Source: JAFGRR01 sp964499235
Lineage (GTDB): Bacteria > Planctomycetota > Phycisphaerae > UBA1845 > Fen-1342
Direction: 5' to 3'
DNA: 11,498 nucleotides
NCBI GenBank assembly: GCA_964499235.1
Contig: CAZCKC010000113.1
Coordinates: forward strand, 1-11,498
In this document: one piece after another, positions 5,432 through 11,498 of the stretch
Position numbering within the stretch: position 1 is the stretch's first letter
Layout of the letters: every line of letters starts with the position of its first letter
Position numbers and translations under genes: made by a program
Notes under the pieces: generated by a model
What the model was told of the DNA's origin: nothing
Seen by the model: the letters and a program-made list of their open reading frames with translations, nothing else
Database searches by the model: none

Positions 5432-7237
5432 CTACTCCGCCCCAGCCGGCTGCGGCTTGACCGTCCGCAGGAAGAGCTCGTCGAGCTGGGCCTGCGCGAC
5501 CGGCCCCGGCGCCTCGGTCATCGGGCACAACGCCCGCTGCGTCTTCGGGAACGCGATCACGTCGCGGATATTGTCCCGCCCCAAGAGCAGCATCGCCAGC
5601 CGGTCCAGCCCCAGCGCGATCCCGCCGTGCGGTGGCGGCCCGAACTTCAACGCGTCCAGCAGGTATCCGAACTTGCTCCGCTGCTCCTCGGGCCCGATCG
5701 TCAGCGCGTTGAAGACCTGCTCCTGCAGGTCCGCCCGGTGGATACGAACCGACCCGCCGCCAAGCTCCAGCCCGTTCAGCACCACGTCGTACGCCTTCGC
5801 GCGCACCCGTCCCGGATCGCTCGCGAGGTGCGGAACATCTTCATCAAGCGGTTGCGTGAACGGATGGTGCGCCGCGTAGTAGCGCCCGTCCTCTTCCGAG
5901 TACTCGAACATCGGAAAGTCGACCACCCACAGGAAGTTCCACCGCCCCTGCGGAATCAGGTCGTGCCGCTCGGCAATCGTCTCCCGCAGCCACGCGAGGT
6001 ACTTGCACACCGCGCGCTCCTGGTCGGCGGCAAAGAACAGCACGTCGCCCGCCGACGCCCCGGTGATCTTGATCACCGCGGCCGCCTGCTCAGGCGTGAA
6101 GAACTTCCCGATGCCGGTTTCAAACTTGAGCGCATCCCCGTCGGCCGCCACGCGCGTCAGCGGCAGCCCACCGGCGCCGATGCCCTTGATCTCCTCGGTC
6201 AACGCGTCGGTCTCGCGGCGCCGGATGTCCGCCGCGGCCGGCACCCGCATCGCCCGCACGACGCCCCCCTTCTCGATCGCGCTGGTGAAGACCTTGAAGT
6301 CCATCTGCTCCGCGACCGGCGTGACGTCCTTCAGCCGCAGGTCGTACCGCGTGTCCGGCCGGTCGCTGCCATACTCCCGCAGCGCATCGGCGTAGCTCAT
6401 CCGTGGGAAGGGCCGCGGGATCTCCACCCCGTGGATCGCCTGCATGACCGCACCCAGGCAACCCTCGGTGACGTTGATCACGTCCTCGGCCTCGACGAAC
6501 GACATCTCGACGTCGAGCTGCGTGAACTCGAGCTGCCGGTCGGCCCGCTGGTCCTCGTCGCGGAAACAGCGGACAATCTGGACGTACTTGTCGAAGCCCG
6601 CCACCATCAGGATCTGCTTGTAGAGCTGCGGCGACTGCGGCAACGCGTAGAAGCTGCCCGGGTGCACGCGCGACGGCACCAGGAAGTCGCGCGCCCCTTC
6701 CGGCGTGCTCCGGCCGAGGAACGGCGTCTCGATCTCCACGAACCCATGCTGGTCGAAATAGTCGCGGATCACCTTCGTGATGCGGTGGCGCTGGACCAGC
6801 GCGTGCTGCATCGGCCGCCGCCGCAGGTCCAGGTAGCGGTACTTCAGCCGCGTCTCCTCGCGCGTCGCCAGCTCGTCCTCGAGCTCGAAGATCGGCGTCT
6901 CGGACGCGCTGAGAATGTCGATCTCGCGTCCCTCGACCTCCACCTTGCCCGTCGTGAGCTTGGGGTTCTCCATGTTGGCCGGTCGGGGCGCCACATCGCC
7001 GCGAACCGCGATGCAGTACTCGTTGCGGAGCGTGCCCGCGACCTGGTGCGCCTCCGGGTCGGTCTCGGGATTGAAGCGCACCTGAACGATGCCGGTCCGA
7101 TCGCGTAAATCGACGAACACCATCCCGCCATGGTCGCGGCGGTTGTCCACCCAGCCCGTGACCAGGACGACCTGGCCGGTGCGGGCCTCGGTCACCTCGT
7201 TGCAGTAACAGGTCCGCTCGTTATACGGCAAAGCCAC
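5432..7237 (-). CDS. aspS: Aspartyl-tRNA synthetase
   Basis: This essential class IIb synthetase charges tRNA-Asp. The 601-residue product has an N-terminal OB-fold anticodon-binding domain (GWVDNRRDHGGMVFVDLRDR, from 28), class II motif 2 with FRDEDQRADRQ (225-235), the bacterial GAD insert (about 290-410), and motif 3 GGIALGLDRLAML (538-550). Length is typical for bacterial AspRS. A GTG at 7237 is chosen because GAGGGAGAG lies 5 nt upstream; the longer frame from GTG 7261 would put that ribosome site inside the gene. His36 in RRDHGG is the residue found in non-discriminating AspRS, for example that of Pseudomonas aeruginosa, suggesting the enzyme may also charge tRNA-Asn, with an amidotransferase (GatCAB) elsewhere. 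Leu236 in DRQLEF replaces the more usual Pro. Confidence 0.97.
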   Translation of the reverse strand: MALPYNERTCYCNEVTEARTGQVVLVTGWVDNRRDHGGMVFVDLRDRTGIVQVRFNPETDPEAHQVAGTLRNEYCIAVRGDVAPRPANMENPKLTTGKVEVEGREIDILSASETPIFELEDELATREETRLKYRYLDLRRRPMQHALVQRHRITKVIRDYFDQHGFVEIETPFLGRSTPEGARDFLVPSRVHPGSFYALPQSPQLYKQILMVAGFDKYVQIVRCFRDEDQRADRQLEFTQLDVEMSFVEAEDVINVTEGCLGAVMQAIHGVEIPRPFPRMSYADALREYGSDRPDTRYDLRLKDVTPVAEQMDFKVFTSAIEKGGVVRAMRVPAAADIRRRETDALTEEIKGIGAGGLPLTRVAADGDALKFETGIGKFFTPEQAAAVIKITGASAGDVLFFAADQERAVCKYLAWLRETIAERHDLIPQGRWNFLWVVDFPMFEYSEEDGRYYAAHHPFTQPLDEDVPHLASDPGRVRAKAYDVVLNGLELGGGSVRIHRADLQEQVFNALTIGPEEQRSKFGYLLDALKFGPPPHGGIALGLDRLAMLLLGRDNIRDVIAFPKTQRALCPMTEAPGPVAQAQLDELFLRTVKPQPAGAE

Positions 7238-7242
7238 GTGAA

Positions 7243-7251
7243 CTCTCCCTC
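7243..7251 (-). promoter_or_regulatory. Ribosome binding site fixing the aspS start
   Basis: On the minus strand GAGGGAGAG lies 5 nt before the GTG at 7237. It is among the strongest Shine-Dalgarno matches in the window and decides between this start and the GTG at 7261. Confidence 0.7.
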
Positions 7252-7359
7252 GGGTGCGCACTCGCTCCGCGCGCCGGACGCGGGCGCCGACGGCATCGTG
7301 AGCCGCACAGCTTAGCAGCTTCCGCCGCGCGAATACACTTGCCGCCCGAATGCCGCGGG

Positions 7360-7378
7360 AAAAGGCCGCTTATCGGCC
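7360..7378 (-). terminator. Short intrinsic terminator overlapping the lpxB stop
   Basis: On the minus strand GGCCG (7378-7374), loop ATAAG and CGGCC (7368-7364) are followed by TTTT (7363-7360). The lpxB stop codon TAA lies in the loop and stem edge. The stem is only 5 bp, so termination may be partial. It separates the lpxB transcript from aspS, whose own promoter must then be in the roughly 120 bp between them; I see no convincing promoter there. Confidence 0.4.
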
Positions 7379-8518
7379 GCTGGCCCCCAGGAGCTCCGCC
7401 AGCAGCGCAGCGACCCGCTCGCTGGCGCTCGATTGCTCCAGCGGCCGGACCACCGCGTCGAGCCCCGCCACCTGCCGCTCCCGCAGCCGCGCGTCGTCGA
7501 GCAGCACCGCCGCCATCGCCGTGATCGGCGCGGTCCGCGGAATGAACGGCATGAACTCAGGGACGATCCGCTGGCCCGCCAGGATGTTCACCAGGCTCAA
7601 GTGCGGCAGCTTCAGCACCAGCCGCCCGCCGAGCCGGTGCGGCCAGCGGAGCCACCGCGCGGTCGTGTACATCACGATCATCGGCTTGCGGTAGGCCGCC
7701 ACGTGTAGCGTCGCCGTGCCCGACGCCGTCAGCACGAGGTCGGCCGCGGTCAGCAGGCTCGCGTTCGCGTCGGTGACGATTTCGGCCGCGACCCCGCTCC
7801 GCGCGACCAGCTCGCGAACCAATTTCGCGCGATTCGCCGCGACACAGGACACCCCGGCGGTCACCTCCCGCCCCAGCTCTCGCACGACCGCGAGCTGCAG
7901 CGGCAGCATCGTCTTGATCACCTGCTCGCGCGAGCCGGGCAGCAGCGCGATCGTCGGCCGCCCGTCTTGCCGCAGCGGCGCCATGACCGCCTCGTCCGGC
8001 TGCTCGGCGCGCAGCGATTCGAACAGCGGGTGGCCGACGAAGTGGGCGTCGACCCCTCGCTGCCGCAGGTAGGCCTCTTCGAACGGCAGGATGCACGCGA
8101 CGCGGTCCAGGTCGCGGGCGAGCCGCCGATTGCGGTACGCCCGCGACGCCCAGGTCTGCGGCGCGATGTAGTACAGCGTCTTCAGCCCCCGCGCCTTCGC
8201 CCGCGCCGCCATTTGCAAGTGCAACGCCGACGAGTCCATCACGACCACCGCGTCCGGCGGCGTCCGGTCCCACGCCTCTTCCGCCGCCTTCAGCGCCGCC
8301 CGCGCGCGACCGACCAGCCGCACGATGCCCGTCAGCATCGCCGCGTGCTGCGTGAAGTCGAAGACCGTCGCAACGCCGGCCGACCGCAGCCGCGGCCCGG
8401 TCAGCCCGCTGAACCGCCAGGCCGGGTAATGCTGCCGCGCGTACTCGACCAGCCGCGCGGCGTGAACGTCGGCGGAGTGCTCGGCCACCGAGATGAAGAT
8501 GTTCCGGACCGCGGTCAA
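7370..8518 (-). CDS. lpxB: Lipid-A-disaccharide synthase
   Basis: LpxB is a GT19 glycosyltransferase that joins UDP-2,3-diacylglucosamine and lipid X into the lipid A disaccharide at the inner membrane. The 382-residue product keeps Asp95 (VVVMDSSALH) at the position of E. coli D98 and Arg197 in LLPGSR, both essential in the E. coli enzyme. It also has the APQTWA, ILPFEE and GHPL blocks, SGTATL (266-271), and LVNILAGQRIVPEF near 309-322. Two blocks deviate: the usual GEASGD is AEHSAD (12-17), and Glu after GTATL is His272. The start must be TTG 8518; the same frame is closed upstream by the TGA of the preceding gene 12 bp away, and the next start would remove the N-terminal motif. No ribosome site is seen, so translation may be coupled to the upstream binding-protein gene. 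The usual lpxA/D or fabZ neighbours are absent. Confidence 0.92.
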   Translation of the reverse strand: MTAVRNIFISVAEHSADVHAARLVEYARQHYPAWRFSGLTGPRLRSAGVATVFDFTQHAAMLTGIVRLVGRARAALKAAEEAWDRTPPDAVVVMDSSALHLQMAARAKARGLKTLYYIAPQTWASRAYRNRRLARDLDRVACILPFEEAYLRQRGVDAHFVGHPLFESLRAEQPDEAVMAPLRQDGRPTIALLPGSREQVIKTMLPLQLAVVRELGREVTAGVSCVAANRAKLVRELVARSGVAAEIVTDANASLLTAADLVLTASGTATLHVAAYRKPMIVMYTTARWLRWPHRLGGRLVLKLPHLSLVNILAGQRIVPEFMPFIPRTAPITAMAAVLLDDARLRERQVAGLDAVVRPLEQSSASERVAALLAELLGASGR

Positions 8519-8530
8519 GGCCGGCCGACG

Positions 8531-9556
8531 TCAGTCGCCCGCGGCGGCGGCTGGTGCGTCCGCCGCCTGCTCGACGGGCCGCGCCGGGATCTCGCGGCCG
8601 CCCGCGGCGATCGTTTCCTGGGTCCACAGGACGGTCGGCAGCATGACGCGCTTGTCGACGTCCGTTCCCGCGAGCAGCGTGAGTGCGAGGTCGAGCCCCT
8701 TCTCCCCGGGCGTCGGGTACGAGAACGTCGCGGTCAGCTCGCCATCCTTGACCCACTGGATCCCCTCGTTTGGCAACGCGTCGATGCCGACGAACATCAT
8801 CTCGTCAGCACGCCCGGCCGCCCGCGCCGCCTGGTAAGCCCCGTGTGCCATCGGGTCGTTGTGGGCGTAGACGACGTCGATAGCGGGGATCGTCTTCAGC
8901 GCGTCCTGGAAGACGTTGAACGCCTGCTGCTTCTTCCAGTCCGCGTCGAGCCCGCCGATGATCTCGATGCCCGACTCCTGCTCGACGATCTCGTGGAAGC
9001 CCGTCCGGCGTTCCTGCGCCGGCGTCGCCGCGAGGTTGCCGCAGATCTCGTAGACGATCCCCTCGGCCGCACCGTTGCCGCCAAGCTGCTCGACGACCCA
9101 CGCGCCGGCCGCCCGCCCGATCGCCAGGTTGTCGCCCCCGACGAACGCGTCGTACCCCTGGTACGTCAGGTCGCGGTCCAGCACGACCGTCGGGATGCCG
9201 GCCGCCACCGCCTCCTCGACCACCCGCGCCAGGCCGGCCGACTCCTTTGGGCTGATCAGGATCGCATCGACCCCGCGATTGATGAAGCTGCGCACCTGCG
9301 AGACCTGCTGCGCGGTCTGGTCGTTGGCGTCCAGGATCTCCAGCTTCACGTTCGGCATCGTCGCGGCATGCTCGCGCAGCCGGCGGTTGAACTCCACCCG
9401 CCACGGCTCGCTGACCGTGCACTGCGAGAACCCGATGACGTATTGCCCGTCGGCGCCGCCGGCGCGCTCGCCGCGGTCGCAGCCGGCGAGCACACCGATC
9501 GCGAACCCGAGCCCCAGCAGCACCGGGCGAAAACCGTGAGCATGACGCAATGACAT
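8531..9556 (-). CDS. YtfQ-like sugar ABC transporter substrate-binding lipoprotein
   Basis: This is a periplasmic sugar-binding protein (Peripla_BP_4 type) of 341 residues that would deliver substrate to an RbsC-type permease. A type II signal peptide ends in the lipobox LAGC with Cys26; Asp27 at +2 is, in enterobacteria, an inner-membrane retention signal. The mature part starts YVIGFSQCTVSEPWRVEFN (39-57), resembling the galactofuranose-binding protein YtfQ. Further landmarks are INRGVDAILISPKE (92-105), VVLDRD (124-129), the hinge region VYAHNDPMAHGAYQA (229-243) and FVGIDALP (255-262). An Ala-rich tail ends the protein. ATG 9556 is chosen because AGGAAAGGA lies 7 nt upstream and the signal peptide follows at once. 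It lies 62 bp downstream of the permease gene and 12 bp before lpxB. Substrate is a sugar by family, not identified. Confidence 0.9.
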   Translation of the reverse strand: MSLRHAHGFRPVLLGLGFAIGVLAGCDRGERAGGADGQYVIGFSQCTVSEPWRVEFNRRLREHAATMPNVKLEILDANDQTAQQVSQVRSFINRGVDAILISPKESAGLARVVEEAVAAGIPTVVLDRDLTYQGYDAFVGGDNLAIGRAAGAWVVEQLGGNGAAEGIVYEICGNLAATPAQERRTGFHEIVEQESGIEIIGGLDADWKKQQAFNVFQDALKTIPAIDVVYAHNDPMAHGAYQAARAAGRADEMMFVGIDALPNEGIQWVKDGELTATFSYPTPGEKGLDLALTLLAGTDVDKRVMLPTVLWTQETIAAGGREIPARPVEQAADAPAAAAGD

Positions 9557-9563
9557 GGCGGGA

Positions 9564-9572
9564 TCCTTTCCT
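9564..9572 (-). promoter_or_regulatory. Ribosome binding site of the binding-protein gene
   Basis: AGGAAAGGA on the minus strand ends 7 nt before ATG 9556. It excludes the 20-residue longer frame that opens at 9616. Confidence 0.65.
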
Positions 9573-9618
9573 GCGCGAAAACCCGTTGATGGTGCCGCGC
9601 GACGCGGCGGCCACACGC

Positions 9619-10998
9619 TCAGCCGCGCTGCCGCAGCCGCCCGAACAAGGCGCCGAACCCCCCGGCCTGGACGCTGGCAGCCCCGATGATGATGACCCCC
9701 TTCAGGATGTCCTGCATCTCGCTGGAGACCGCCTTCAGGTTCAGGATATTGGATAGGTACCCGAAGATCAGCACCCCCACCAGCGTCCCGAGGATGCTCC
9801 CCCGCCCCCCCATCAAGCTCGTCCCGCCAATCACCACCGCCGCGATCGCGTCAAGCTCGCCCATTTGCCCCGCCGTCGGCGTCCCGTGCACGAACCGCGC
9901 GACGTAGATCATCCCCGCCACGCCTGCTAGGAGCCCGCTGACGCTGTAGACGAACACCTTCACACCTTGCGTCGGAACCCCCGAAAGCCGGGCTGCCTCC
10001 TCGTTCCCGCCGACCGCGTAGACGTGCCGCCCCGTTGCCGTTCGTTGGAGAACGATCGCTGCCACGATCCACGCCCCCAGCATGATCAGCCCCGGCACCG
10101 GGATCAGTCCGACCTCCTCCATTTCACCATCACGTCCGCGCTGCTCTACCGTGATCAGTCGGCCCAGGCCGATTTCCAGAAAGCTGCGCGGCGCACCCGG
10201 CTTGGTCACGGCGCCGGCGGGCGTCGTCTCCTCGCTAAAGACGTTGTGAACGCGCCCGCCACCCCCGGCCACGAACCGCGCCACGCCGACGATCAGGATC
10301 ATCATCGCCAGCGTCACAATGAACGGCTGCAACCCCGTCCGGGCGATGATCAACCCGTTCAGCGCCCCGAACGCCGCCCCCACCAGCGGCGTGCAGATCA
10401 CGACCGTCCAGAACCCCGCCCCGCTGGCCGTCAACAGCACCGCCCCCGTCACGCCCCCGGCCAGTCCCACCAGCCCGATGAGAATGTTCAACCAACCCCG
10501 TCTGAAATACCGATCCGCCAGCCCCGCTCCGACCAGCGCCGCCACCAGCCCCGCCCCGAGCCACGCCACCACGTGCGCCCACGTCACGCCGCCCGGGAAC
10601 AGCGCCGCCTCGAGCCCGCCCAGACCGATCGCCGCCAGCGCGATCTGGTCCGCCGGCAGCACCGGCATCACCAGCATCGCGCACACCACGCTGCACAGCG
10701 ACAGCGTGCTCCCGACCGACAGGTCGATCCCCGCCGTCAGGATCACCAGCGTCATCCCGATCGCCAGCAGCCCGTTCAGCGACACCTGCTCGAACACATC
10801 CCGTTGGTTCGCGATCGTCAGAAACTGCGGGCTCAGCGCCACCCCCACGCCGAAGATCAGCGCCAGCCCCCCCACCAGCGAAAGCCCGCGCAACAACGAC
10901 CGCGACCACCCTGGTCCGAGAAGCGATGTCACCAGACGCTCATCCTTGCCACCATTCCGGTTGCTGTCGGCGTCGCCGCCCCATCCGCCTGCGCTCAC
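9619..10998 (-). CDS. RbsC-type sugar ABC transporter permease, enlarged
   Basis: This inner-membrane permease subunit belongs to the ribose/galactose/xylose type (BPD_transp_2). Landmarks are NGLLAIGMTLVILTAGIDLSVGS (75-97), GALNGLIIARTGLQPFIVTL (211-230), the cytosolic coupling loop GRHVYAVGGNEEAARLSG (323-340) and IGGTSLMGGRGSILGTLVG (390-408). At 459 residues it is well above the roughly 320-350 of RbsC-like proteins. The excess is an added hydrophobic stretch at about 112-200, probably extra membrane segments, and a longer soluble loop at about 245-300. GTG 10998 opens the frame; a second GTG at 10932, preceded by AAGGA and fitting the promoter at 11002-11030 better, would remove 22 hydrophilic residues, so the start is uncertain. 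It is the first gene of the unit with the binding protein and lpxB. No ATPase gene adjoins it. Confidence 0.9.
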   Translation of the reverse strand: MSAGGWGGDADSNRNGGKDERLVTSLLGPGWSRSLLRGLSLVGGLALIFGVGVALSPQFLTIANQRDVFEQVSLNGLLAIGMTLVILTAGIDLSVGSTLSLCSVVCAMLVMPVLPADQIALAAIGLGGLEAALFPGGVTWAHVVAWLGAGLVAALVGAGLADRYFRRGWLNILIGLVGLAGGVTGAVLLTASGAGFWTVVICTPLVGAAFGALNGLIIARTGLQPFIVTLAMMILIVGVARFVAGGGGRVHNVFSEETTPAGAVTKPGAPRSFLEIGLGRLITVEQRGRDGEMEEVGLIPVPGLIMLGAWIVAAIVLQRTATGRHVYAVGGNEEAARLSGVPTQGVKVFVYSVSGLLAGVAGMIYVARFVHGTPTAGQMGELDAIAAVVIGGTSLMGGRGSILGTLVGVLIFGYLSNILNLKAVSSEMQDILKGVIIIGAASVQAGGFGALFGRLRQRG

Positions 10999-11001
10999 CG
11001 C

Positions 11002-11030
11002 AGCCTATCGCGGTTCCGACTCCCTGCCAA
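11002..11030 (-). promoter_or_regulatory. Possible promoter for the permease operon
   Basis: On the minus strand TTGGCA (11030-11025, 5 of 6 to consensus) is followed by a 17-base spacer and TAGGCT (11007-11002, 3 of 6). Transcription would start near 10995, making GTG 10998 untenable or nearly leaderless and favouring GTG 10932. The -10 is weak. Confidence 0.35.
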
Positions 11031-11046
11031 CGCCGCCCGCGATCGC

Positions 11047-11075
11047 TTTCGCCCCCGCCGCGACCGCCCTATGAT
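11047..11075 (+). promoter_or_regulatory. Possible promoter for the MutL/GlmL-type gene
   Basis: TATGAT (11070-11075, 5 of 6 to TATAAT) lies 17 bases after TTTCGC (11047-11052), a poor -35. A start near 11082 would give a leader of about 74 nt. It faces away from the permease promoter in the 157-bp divergent gap. Confidence 0.3.
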
Positions 11076-11155
11076 GCCGAGCTTGCATCGTTCGCCCGCC
11101 CGCCCGGAGCGCGGGGCGCCGGCGAAGTCGCCCCACGGTGCTGGAGTTCTGCCCG

Positions 11156-11498
11156 ATGGCTGAAAACGACAATATCAAGACCATCCTCGCCACCGACTGC
11201 GGCTCGACCACGACCAAGGCCATCCTCATCGACCTGGTCGACGGCGAGTACCGCCTCATCAGCCGCGGCGAGGCCCCCACCACCGTCGAAGCCCCGGCCG
11301 AGGACGTTACCCGCGGCGTTATCAACGCCGTCGGCGAGATCGAGGACCTCACCGGCCGCACGCTCATCGCCGATGACAAGATCAAGTACCGCGACGGCGA
11401 CGCCGGCTGCGACGCCTACGTCGGAACGAGCTCGGCCGGTGGCGGCCTCCAGCTCATGGTCGCCGGCGACCATGAGCTGGAGGCCGCCGGCGTGGTCA
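11156..11498 (+). CDS. MutL/GlmL-type ASKHA ATPase, N-terminal part (runs off the window)
   Basis: The 114 residues present match the start of the MutL family (PF13941), which includes GlmL encoded with adenosylcobalamin-dependent glutamate mutase. The phosphate-binding motif of the ASKHA fold is DCGSTTTKAILI at 14-25, and VGTSSAGGGLQLMVAG at 89-104 matches the family's second conserved block. ATG 11156 has GGAG 9 nt upstream. The frame stays open to the window end, so at least three quarters of a typical member of over 450 residues is missing. Residues after 104 (DHELEAAG) are encoded by the right arm of the 48-bp palindrome at 11441-11488 and do not look like the family, where I would expect AG to continue with VV. 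It is divergent from the permease. The partner enzyme cannot be known from this window. Confidence 0.75.
   Translation, partial: MAENDNIKTILATDCGSTTTKAILIDLVDGEYRLISRGEAPTTVEAPAEDVTRGVINAVGEIEDLTGRTLIADDKIKYRDGDAGCDAYVGTSSAGGGLQLMVAGDHELEAAGVV
11441..11488. repeat. Perfect 48-bp palindrome within the MutL/GlmL-type gene
   Basis: Bases 11441-11464 and 11465-11488 are exact reverse complements, with the centre between 11464 and 11465 and no spacer. The outer flanks diverge at once. Removing 24 bp (11468-11491) leaves the frame intact and joins VAG directly to VV, which fits the family better. This looks like a short inverted insertion made by template switching, or an assembly or chimera artefact near a contig end. 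Confidence 0.9.

Noticed and set aside
3529..5460. 643-codon open frame on the plus strand
   Set aside because: It lies antisense to the well-supported transporter. Its product is Arg/His/Gln/Pro-rich without domains, as expected from the complement of GC-rich coding DNA.
5627..7108. 493-codon open frame on the plus strand
   Set aside because: It is antisense to aspS and has shadow composition (Arg, Val, His, Leu) and no family resemblance.
7557..8756. 399-codon open frame on the minus strand
   Set aside because: It overlaps lpxB and the binding-protein gene in another frame; the product is Arg/Gly/Ala low-complexity.
7967..9553. 528-codon open frame on the plus strand
   Set aside because: It spans the complements of two real genes, lpxB and the binding protein, and crosses their boundary, which a real gene would not do here.
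1..11498. CRISPR array, toxin-antitoxin pair, phage or other defence system
   Set aside because: No regularly spaced repeats, no paired small toxin-like frames, and no nuclease, helicase or reverse-transcriptase domains in any supported gene.

Overview
The window is GC-rich and gene-dense, and reads as one piece of a draft, probably metagenomic, assembly. Bases 1-47 are not genomic: they match the Illumina TruSeq index adapter. I favour a Planctomycetota-like Gram-negative bacterium. The support is a lipid A gene (lpxB), a family 4 uracil-DNA glycosylase with a long low-complexity N-terminus, NarL/LuxR regulators with degenerate receivers, a MutL/GlmL-type ATPase and an AspRS with a non-discriminating signature. 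This is inference from gene content, not a phylogenetic placement.

Left part, 48-3426: a lower-GC leader with three hairpins and a good sigma70-type promoter precedes a 4Fe-4S family 4 uracil-DNA glycosylase (380-1318, +). Next come two paralogous LuxR/NarL-type regulators (1420-2055 and 2782-3426, both +). They flank an oppositely oriented small J-domain/zinc-ribbon/membrane protein (2074-2580, -). The paralogs share a motif upstream of their starts and align residue for residue through the receiver, but one keeps the Asp/Thr/Lys phosphorylation residues and the other has lost all three.

Middle, 3427-7369: after a convergent gap with no credible gene, two minus-strand genes encode an AspT/YidE-type (AAE family) membrane transporter with two RCK_C domains (3661-5277) and aspartyl-tRNA synthetase (5432-7237).

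Right part, 7370-10998, minus strand, transcribed from high to low coordinates: an RbsC-type sugar ABC permease, a YtfQ-like periplasmic sugar-binding lipoprotein, then lpxB with a TTG start 12 bp after the binding-protein stop. No ATP-binding subunit is visible. Divergent from the permease, a MutL/GlmL-type ASKHA ATPase begins at 11156 and runs off the window. It contains a perfect 48-bp palindrome just before the edge, which looks like a short inverted duplication, biological or an assembly artefact.

Most genes are housekeeping or transport. I see no CRISPR array, insertion sequence, tRNA, rRNA or recognisable defence system. The most unusual biology is the regulator pair around the J-domain protein with its shared upstream motif; the two window ends carry likely technical artefacts.
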